From Pedobacter sp. BAL39 (lineage in GTDB: Bacteria; Bacteroidota; Bacteroidia; Sphingobacteriales; Sphingobacteriaceae): a stretch of DNA of 64,000 nucleotides. The stretch is taken from NCBI RefSeq assembly GCF_000170795.1, contig NZ_ABCM01000016.1:1-64000 (forward strand). The letters are read 5' to 3'. The position numbers and the translations under genes are program-made. The notes below the pieces were generated by a model. The model was not told the DNA's origin. It was given only the letters and a program-made list of their open reading frames with translations, and searched no databases. Shown piece after piece: positions 58,315 to 64,000 of the stretch. The first letter of the stretch is position 1. Every line of letters begins with the position of its first letter.

Positions 58315-59400
58315 ATGCCGATAACACTAGTGATCCTTTCCCTGCTCGTCATCTGCGGGATTGCCGCCTGCAACTGGTCGGGGGGTGACGACCGGCTGAA
58401 GAAAGCATTTGAGACCACTGCTATACCGCAGCAATATGCAGATTACCAGGTCCTGGATACCAATACCGGGATGAAAGACTACACTACCGTGTTACTTGCC
58501 AAAAGTGACGATTACATGGCACCAAGCCCCATCAGGATGCATTGGCTCGTCAATGATCAGCCAATGCTTGCCGTTTACCGTGACCAGGAGGAGCCGGAAC
58601 CCGGCTACCATTATTATAAACTTGATGAACAAGGTAACCCGAAGGACTCGCTATACGTTTCTTCGTCCACAAGAATGCAAGTGGGCTTCATGGGCCCCTA
58701 TGCCCTGCACATTTCTGACCAGGAATATTACTATACCACCTGGCCTTTGGATGGCAGCCACGCTAAAAAACCGATTACTACCCTGAACAAAGACCTGGAA
58801 TGGACGCCTGAAAAACTGGACAAGATGTACCAGGAGGTTGTTCGTGATGGCCAGTATGCTTTTAACGAACCCATCTACCTCAGTCCGGACGAAAGGCTTC
58901 ACCGGATCTTCTTTATGAAAGCCGGTAAATATTATGTCCTCTTCAAAAGTGACAAGGGAAAGCAGGGCTCCCGTACCTTACCTGAGTTCAACCCACTTCG
59001 GACGGTAGACAATGAATTTTACAGTACCAACGACCACCGTCAACCACTTGATGTACCGCACTTCAAACTGCGCCATTTCCAGAAGGTATACGAGATGAAG
59101 TACCGGCACTCCATCGGCGGGGGCAGTCCTTCCTTCTCCACGAAAGGATGGGTAGGACGTGCATTCTTCGATGTCACCATTAAAAATAAAACCATAAAAA
59201 TCAGAAAGGACAACATCATTATTGAAACCAGGGCTTCAGGTGATGAGCAAGTGCGGTACTACCTGAGCAATGGTATTGACGTATCGGTATCCCAGTTCTA
59301 TTTAAATGTGTTTACCGATAGCAGGTTAAGTTATGCGCTGGTATCTACCAATGCGCGGGAACTGTACCTCATCAGACCCAAACAGACAGATACACCTTAA
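58315..59400 (+). CDS. Lipoprotein of unknown function
   Basis: From the ATG at 58315 the protein has 361 residues, with a hydrophobic start and a lipobox GIAACN (Cys19). The frame is open to 58291, but the eight extra residues include charges before the signal and are less likely. The mature part is long and beta-rich with many aromatic residues (ISDQEYYYTTWPLDGSH); no domain is recognised. It converges with the VOC gene, leaving 4 bp between the stops. Confidence 0.7.
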   Translation: MPITLVILSLLVICGIAACNWSGGDDRLKKAFETTAIPQQYADYQVLDTNTGMKDYTTVLLAKSDDYMAPSPIRMHWLVNDQPMLAVYRDQEEPEPGYHYYKLDEQGNPKDSLYVSSSTRMQVGFMGPYALHISDQEYYYTTWPLDGSHAKKPITTLNKDLEWTPEKLDKMYQEVVRDGQYAFNEPIYLSPDERLHRIFFMKAGKYYVLFKSDKGKQGSRTLPEFNPLRTVDNEFYSTNDHRQPLDVPHFKLRHFQKVYEMKYRHSIGGGSPSFSTKGWVGRAFFDVTIKNKTIKIRKDNIIIETRASGDEQVRYYLSNGIDVSVSQFYLNVFTDSRLSYALVSTNARELYLIRPKQTDTP

Positions 59401-59404
59401 CCTG

Positions 59405-60103
59405 TTAAGCATTTTCCAGATCAGCAATCACCAGTTTTTTCATGTTCATCAATGCGCTCATTACCCGCTGACCTCGTTCCGGATCCTTCATCAGCGCTCC
59501 GAGAATTTTTGGGACAATCTGCCAGCTCAGACCATACTTATCTGTTAACCAACCACAAGCCACTGCCACACCTCCGTCCGCAGTAAGTGCATTCCAGTAG
59601 GCATCGATTTCATGCTGAGTATCACATTCCACCACAAATGAAATGGCATCATTAAACTGAAAACCATGACTAAAGGAGCTGTCCATTGCCATCAATGTAA
59701 AATCAATGAGGTTAAACTGTGCATGTTTTACAAAGTCCGGATCCTCGCCATCGGTCTTGCTGTAATTCAGTACCCCCTCGATCCGGCCATCAGGAAATAA
59801 GCGCGTATAATACTCCATAGCAGACAAAGCCGATCCTGCCTGTGCACCGGTAAACATCAGCGTGGGACTAAACTTCTGCCTTTTATCCGTTGCCTTGCCG
59901 GTATACAGCTGCCAGGAAACACCATACTTGTCTTCCACCCAGGCATAGTTGGAACTCCAGTCGTAACTGTCCAGGGGCATCATCACCTTGCCCCCGGGAG
60001 CAATTTTATTAAAATACGCGGTCGTTTCCTCGGCGCTCCCGGCAAATACCATAAAGGAAATAGAAGGATTAGGGACTGATGTTGGTCCATCATTCAGCAG
60101 CAT
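59405..60103 (-). CDS. VOC-family (PhnB/YjdN-like) double-domain protein lacking its N-terminal part
   Basis: The 232-residue frame shows one complete C-terminal glyoxalase-like domain (KFSPTLMFTG ... FNDAISFVVEC ... CGWLTDKYGLSWQIVP) and only the second half of an N-terminal copy (PSISFMVFAGS ... DKYGVSWQLYTG). Family members have about 60-70 more residues in front. In the same frame, residues upstream of the ATG (PGWHSGTF) still look like the family, but a TAA stops the frame 13 codons further up, just beside the alkaline phosphatase stop. The gene therefore appears truncated at the 5' end, probably by deletion, and may be a decaying pseudogene. Confidence 0.75.
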   Translation of the reverse strand: MLLNDGPTSVPNPSISFMVFAGSAEETTAYFNKIAPGGKVMMPLDSYDWSSNYAWVEDKYGVSWQLYTGKATDKRQKFSPTLMFTGAQAGSALSAMEYYTRLFPDGRIEGVLNYSKTDGEDPDFVKHAQFNLIDFTLMAMDSSFSHGFQFNDAISFVVECDTQHEIDAYWNALTADGGVAVACGWLTDKYGLSWQIVPKILGALMKDPERGQRVMSALMNMKKLVIADLENA

Positions 60104-60142
60104 AAACGTTCCGGAATGCCATCCGGGAGCAGAAAAGAAAGT

Positions 60143-61549
60143 TTACTTCTGACCTGCAGCCCGCAGCATCAGCTGGTGCAGATCTGTATTTTTAACAAGA
60201 GGTTTCAGCAACTCACTTCCTGGCCCGAACATGGCCAGCTCCACATAGTCGCCTGAATGGCCCATGGATCCCCATGATACCGATGTTCGTGGAACTTGTA
60301 GCTCAGCGAGTAATTTGAATGGTAGCTTTTTAGGATTATACAGTCCATCACCGTCCATTTTCTGGTAATGCGACAACAACTCTGCAGCTTCTGCCTCTTT
60401 AAATACCAGGCCTTGCGCGGCTTCAATCCGCTCAATCACCTGCTTCGCCGTATCATTTCTGGTGATCCCATTTAAGATCCAGTCGTTGGTATGCTGGAAA
60501 GACCTGATCCTGTCAAAATTGGCATTGACATCTCCTCCCGCGGAAAATAACCCGGGATTTGCATTGCCATGATCAGTAGTCATTACCACAAGCGTATCGC
60601 CGTGCTGCTCCGCAAAGGCAAGTGCCACGCCAACAGCTTCATCAAAAGCCACCTGATCGTAAATGAGCCCGCCAACGTCATTGGCGTGTGCTCCCCAATC
60701 TACCCGGCCACCTTCAACCTGAAGGACAAAGCCATTTTTATTTTTCTCCATCAGCTTGATGGCCGTTGCCGTCATCTCCGCCAGTGTGGGTACCTGCTCT
60801 TTTTTTGCAGCATCATGCTCCCTGTCCAGGCTATACGGCAGCCCGTCTTCATGAAAAACACCAAGTACAGGTTTTGTGGTCCCGGCATTGTGGGCCATCA
60901 TGTCTTTGCGGTTTCTAAGTACGGAGAATCCTTTGGCAGTAAAATCGGCAAAAAGATCTCTTTTGTCTTTTCTTTTCTCCGCAGCAAAAAACTCTGTGCC
61001 ACCACCCATCATCACATCAAAGCGAAGGTCAAGGTATTGCGTTGCGATGCCATCCTGATCGCCACGTGAATCGCTGTTCACGCAAAATCCTGCCGGTGTG
61101 GCATGGGTAATCGGAACGGTAGTCACACATCCAACCGCTTTACCCGCAGCCTTAAATTTCTGCAGGATGGGTTTATGAAATGTACCGTCAGCAGATACGT
61201 TCAGGGAGCCATTGTTTACCCTGACACCGCCACCCCAGGCAGAGCTGCCCGCAGCAGAATCCGTTACCAGGGCATTCGCCGAAGCAGTATCCATCAGGGC
61301 ACGCACCCCCTTCTGTTGTTCGTAGAGCGACAGCCAGTTGGAGGATTTGCCATCCCTGCGTTGTATGAACAGGTTGGCCATGGTCAATGTGCCAATGCTC
61401 ATGCCATCACTCACCATAAATATGATGTTCTTTGCGGTCTTCCCACCGAAATCCGTTGCGGCCCGTTCTGCCGCCAGTCCCGTTAGGGGTGCCATTGCCG
61501 AACCTGCGGCAAGTATGGTGGTATTCTTAAAAAAATCTCTTCTTTTCAT
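60143..61549 (-). CDS. Alkaline phosphatase with Tat-type signal
   Basis: The 468-residue protein begins KRRDFFKN followed by a hydrophobic, Ala-rich stretch, a twin-arginine signal. The catalytic region contains IFMVSDGMS with metal-ligand Asp48 and VTDSAAGSSAW with nucleophile Ser98; later VEGGRVDWGAHAND and TTDHGN supply metal ligands. The gene follows a SusC/SusD pair on the same strand after a 174-bp gap that holds a -7 element and a hairpin. It releases phosphate from organic phosphates in the periplasm, and the link to SusC/SusD suggests phosphorylated nutrients. The transport link is inference. Confidence 0.92.
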   Translation of the reverse strand: MKRRDFFKNTTILAAGSAMAPLTGLAAERAATDFGGKTAKNIIFMVSDGMSIGTLTMANLFIQRRDGKSSNWLSLYEQQKGVRALMDTASANALVTDSAAGSSAWGGGVRVNNGSLNVSADGTFHKPILQKFKAAGKAVGCVTTVPITHATPAGFCVNSDSRGDQDGIATQYLDLRFDVMMGGGTEFFAAEKRKDKRDLFADFTAKGFSVLRNRKDMMAHNAGTTKPVLGVFHEDGLPYSLDREHDAAKKEQVPTLAEMTATAIKLMEKNKNGFVLQVEGGRVDWGAHANDVGGLIYDQVAFDEAVGVALAFAEQHGDTLVVMTTDHGNANPGLFSAGGDVNANFDRIRSFQHTNDWILNGITRNDTAKQVIERIEAAQGLVFKEAEAAELLSHYQKMDGDGLYNPKKLPFKLLAELQVPRTSVSWGSMGHSGDYVELAMFGPGSELLKPLVKNTDLHQLMLRAAGQK

Positions 61550-61573
61550 GATCTTATTTTCATTATCAAATAG

Positions 61574-61599
61574 GACTGCCCCAGCACTCCGGGGCAGTC
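61574..61599 (-). terminator. Hairpin in the gap between susD and the phosphatase gene
   Basis: GACTGCCCC (61574-61582) pairs perfectly with GGGGCAGTC (61591-61599) around an 8-nt loop. There is only a weak T-rich stretch behind it on the minus strand. It may end the SusC/SusD transcript or sit in the leader of the phosphatase transcript, as the candidate promoter lies upstream of it. Confidence 0.5.
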
Positions 61600-61642
61600 A
61601 GTACTTACGCTTACAAAATTGGGAGCCTCGCTGTTGATGCGG

Positions 61643-61670
61643 CAAAACTATAGGCTCAGTATAAGCTCAA
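61643..61670 (-). promoter_or_regulatory. Candidate promoter of the alkaline phosphatase gene
   Basis: The minus strand reads TAGTTTTG at 61650-61643, a full -7 match, with TTG at 61670-61668, 17 nt upstream instead of 19. The start codon is 93 nt downstream. Confidence 0.5.
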
Positions 61671-61723
61671 TGTTTAGCCAATGTTAGCGAATCAACACCT
61701 TTAGGTCACATCTTTGCGCCGAT

Positions 61724-63274
61724 CTATTGTCCATAACCAGGATTCTGCTGCAGGTTTCCGTTCAGGTCGATCTCACTCTTCGGGATCGGGAAGAGCTCCT
61801 GCCTTTGCGGCACAAACCTGCGCCCAAGCTCATTGATGCCATTGATTTTTTCATTGGCCATGCCCAGTGTGATCAGGTCAAACCAACGCTGGCCTTCCAT
61901 TCCCAGTTCTACCCTTCGTTCGTGCAGCACTTCCTGGTTAAAAGCATCGGCACTCATCCCCGGCCTGAAACCTGGCATGTTTACCCTGCTGCGCAGCTCA
62001 TTGACGGCATTATAGGCAATTGTGGTCGGCCCATTCACTTTATTCTCCGCTTCTGCCAGCATCAGCAGCAGGTCGGCGTACCGGAATACCACCACATCAA
62101 GACCTCCATCACCACCGGTAAGGGTGTTATAAGTGTATTTTCTCAGTGCAAAATCAGTTTCCAGTGAGGCGTTACCCGCTTTTCCGGCGTAGGTGCCAAA
62201 GAAATAACGCATTCCCGGCACATACACACTCGCCAGTAGGCGCGGATCGCGCGCCTGGTAGGGAGCCGCGGGATTGACCACAGAGGCTGGATCGGTCGTA
62301 GGAAGACCGTCTACGCCATAGAAATCACGGACAAAATTGCCATGTATGGAAATCCTGGCCGTCTGGTTGGCCTGATTGGGTGCGTAGTTGTTGTGCAGCG
62401 ATTGCCCCTGACCGACAGCAGCGTCGAACTTTACCTGAAAAAGAACCTCGGCATTGTCTTCATTGCCTTCTGTAAAAAGACTTTCGTAATTCAGCTGCCC
62501 GTTGCTCCCATCACCCACCGTAAGCAATTTTGCACCGGCGGCTGTAGCGAGGTTTTTGGCAGTATTGATCGCATTCAGGGCATCAGTCCAGCTGGCTTTG
62601 CCCATACGTGCTTCATACAATAATACCTTGGCACGCATACTCAGGGCCGCCTGTTTGGTCAAACGACCGGTCTGCGACTGATAGGCTTTGGTTTCCAGTA
62701 AATTTCCCGCTTCGTCCAGCTCCGTTTCAATAAATGAAATCAGCTCCTCCCTTGAGGCCTGTCGCAATGCCAAAGCTTCATTACGTGAGATGGAAGTCAA
62801 CACCAGGGGCACACGACCATACAAATACACCAGCCGCATGTAGGCCAGAGCACGGAGCACCCTTGCCTCCGAGCGGATTACCTGACGCTCAGCGTCGGTC
62901 ATGTCGCCAGGCGCAGTGATGTGGTCAAGCAGTGCATTGGCCCTTTGTATCACCTGGTAGTTATAAAGGTAGTACTCGGCAAGCTTCTCTGAGTTGTCCG
63001 TTCCCCCCAGTCCTTTGGAAAAGTTGATCAGCTCTGCCGCCCTTGTATTCAGGATGGCATTGTCGGAGATCCCCTCCAGTTCTATGGGATTACCAAATAC
63101 GGCGCCCTCGCGCAAAGCCCGGTAAACACCGAACAACCCTGGCCTCAGGCTATTCGCATCGCTGTAAAAAACTTCCGGCGCCAATGTATCTTCAGGCAGC
63201 TTCTCGAGAAAGTCCTTCTTGCAGGAGCCTAATGATGCCGCCAGGAGCAAAATGGTTAAGTATTTAAATTTCAT
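61724..63274 (-). CDS. SusD/RagB-type lipoprotein
   Basis: The 516-residue protein has a lipobox GSCKKD (Cys18) and SusD features: FLEKLPEDTLAPEVFYSDANSL after the signal, RALAYMRLVYLYGRVPLVL in the TPR region, and NELRSRVNMPGF and LHERRVELGMEGQRWFDLITLG at the C terminus. It pairs with the SusC encoded 19 bp upstream (63294 on). No FecI/FecR genes are in view for this pair, since its upstream side lies outside the window. Substrate unknown. Confidence 0.94.
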   Translation of the reverse strand: MKFKYLTILLLAASLGSCKKDFLEKLPEDTLAPEVFYSDANSLRPGLFGVYRALREGAVFGNPIELEGISDNAILNTRAAELINFSKGLGGTDNSEKLAEYYLYNYQVIQRANALLDHITAPGDMTDAERQVIRSEARVLRALAYMRLVYLYGRVPLVLTSISRNEALALRQASREELISFIETELDEAGNLLETKAYQSQTGRLTKQAALSMRAKVLLYEARMGKASWTDALNAINTAKNLATAAGAKLLTVGDGSNGQLNYESLFTEGNEDNAEVLFQVKFDAAVGQGQSLHNNYAPNQANQTARISIHGNFVRDFYGVDGLPTTDPASVVNPAAPYQARDPRLLASVYVPGMRYFFGTYAGKAGNASLETDFALRKYTYNTLTGGDGGLDVVVFRYADLLLMLAEAENKVNGPTTIAYNAVNELRSRVNMPGFRPGMSADAFNQEVLHERRVELGMEGQRWFDLITLGMANEKINGINELGRRFVPQRQELFPIPKSEIDLNGNLQQNPGYGQ

Positions 63275-63293
63275 ATATGATTCTCTTTATAAT

Positions 63294-64000
63294 TTAGAAA
63301 GTAATGTTCACACCGCCGGTAATGATTCTGGCCTGCGGAAGTGAGGTAGTCACGTAAGCTTCAGTATCTAGGCGCTCCGGATCAAAGTCCTTAAATTTTG
63401 TTTTCGTCCATAGGTTCTGTCCATTCAGGTAGAGGCGGATGCTTTGTACAGGCAGTGCCTTCAGCGTACCTTTATTGAACGTGTATCCAATCTGGACATT
63501 CTTAAGCCTCAGATAATCCCTGTTCTGTACCCAGAACGACGATGGAAGGCTTTCCACAGTTTTACCGTTGTAGCCACTTCTGTCAGACCATAGGCTGGGC
63601 ATGGTCGCGCTGGGGTTTTCAGGTGTCCAGCGGTCCTCCCATATTTTACGCAGACCTGCTCTCGGGAAAGGGCCATTCAGCCTGGAGATAAAGGCATCGG
63701 CCTTACCGATTCCCTGAAAAAGCGCAGCGAAGTCAAAACCTTTGTAAGCGGCATTCAGGTTAAATCCAAACAACCATTTTGGCTGCCTGTTCCCCATCAC
63801 CACACGGTCCTTTTCTGTAATCACCCCATCGCCGTCGGTATCCTGGATCCTGAAGTTTCCCGGCACTGGCTTCCCGAAAAGCGCATGATCAGGGGCATTG
63901 CTGATCTCCTCATTGTTCTGAAAAATCCCCTCCGTGATGTAGCCATATATGGTGTTGATGGATTCACCGCGCATCAGGTAAATGTTATTGACGGCACTGA
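63294..64000 (-). CDS. SusC/RagA-type TonB-dependent receptor, C-terminal part only (window edge)
   Basis: The frame is open to the window edge at 64000, so the N-terminal part is missing. The visible 235 residues are the last barrel strands of a SusC receptor: DTDGDGVITEKDRVVMGNRQPKWLFGFNLN, the typical closing block, then YLRLKNVQIGYTF and the terminal GGVNITF with Phe. It forms a transporter with the SusD encoded downstream. Confidence 0.92.
   Translation of the reverse strand, partial: SAVNNIYLMRGESINTIYGYITEGIFQNNEEISNAPDHALFGKPVPGNFRIQDTDGDGVITEKDRVVMGNRQPKWLFGFNLNAAYKGFDFAALFQGIGKADAFISRLNGPFPRAGLRKIWEDRWTPENPSATMPSLWSDRSGYNGKTVESLPSSFWVQNRDYLRLKNVQIGYTFNKGTLKALPVQSIRLYLNGQNLWTKTKFKDFDPERLDTEAYVTTSLPQARIITGGVNITF

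Overview
The window is chromosomal DNA of a Bacteroidota bacterium, most likely a Sphingobacteriaceae member close to Pedobacter. The evidence is the 16S/23S/5S operon, promoters of the Bacteroidota type (TTTG, about 19 nt, then TAnnTTTG), weak Shine-Dalgarno use, SusC/SusD pairs with FecI/FecR regulation, and many short-lipobox lipoproteins. No single marker gene fixes the species.

Layout. 1-5150 (minus strand) is a complete rRNA operon, 16S - tRNA-Ile - tRNA-Ala - 23S - 5S, driven by two tandem promoters at 5482-5511 and 5649-5677. A non-coding stretch up to 6295 carries 11-bp direct repeats and a perfect 17-bp inverted repeat. 6.9-18.6 kb (minus) is an orphan type VI secretion (T6SS) cargo island: vgrG, a TPR protein, a small secreted protein, a 1409-residue PAAR-like/Rhs protein with a C-terminal Tox-SHH-like nuclease tip, and three dissimilar immunity-like genes. 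The island ends with a lipoprotein paired with a signal-less L,D-transpeptidase-fold protein. No T6SS structural genes (sheath, baseplate, membrane complex) are in the window.

18.7-26.9 kb is mixed envelope content: a POTRA-less Omp85-like barrel, an OprP-type porin, a secreted endonuclease/exonuclease/phosphatase (EEP) protein and a large GH106-like lipoprotein. 27.1-35.9 kb is a polysaccharide-utilisation-type operon (ECF sigma, FecR anti-sigma, SusC with STN domain, SusD, FAS1-like lipoprotein, DUF5007-like lipoprotein) ended by a textbook terminator. 36-50.6 kb holds housekeeping and stress genes: PepSY protein, second EEP paralogue, HAD phosphatase, two oxidoreductases, thioredoxin, a zinc-ribbon/propeller protein next to an SPFH-SHOCT protein, MiaE, a glycosyltransferase, a receiver-only response regulator, an SMP-30 protein and a DinB protein.

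50.7-57.3 kb carries two membrane histidine kinases around a second Omp85-like barrel, then a cytoplasmic GH13 alpha-amylase. 57.6-64 kb carries a ferritin-like protein, a lipoprotein, a VOC gene lacking its 5' part, a Tat-type alkaline phosphatase, a second SusD and the C-terminal part of its SusC, which runs off the window.

The best candidate for an undescribed system is the 6.9-18.6 kb island, especially the L,D-transpeptidase/lipoprotein pair as a possible peptidoglycan-targeting T6SS effector/immunity module, and the run of unlike immunity genes behind one Rhs tip. All family calls come from reading the sequence; no database search was run.
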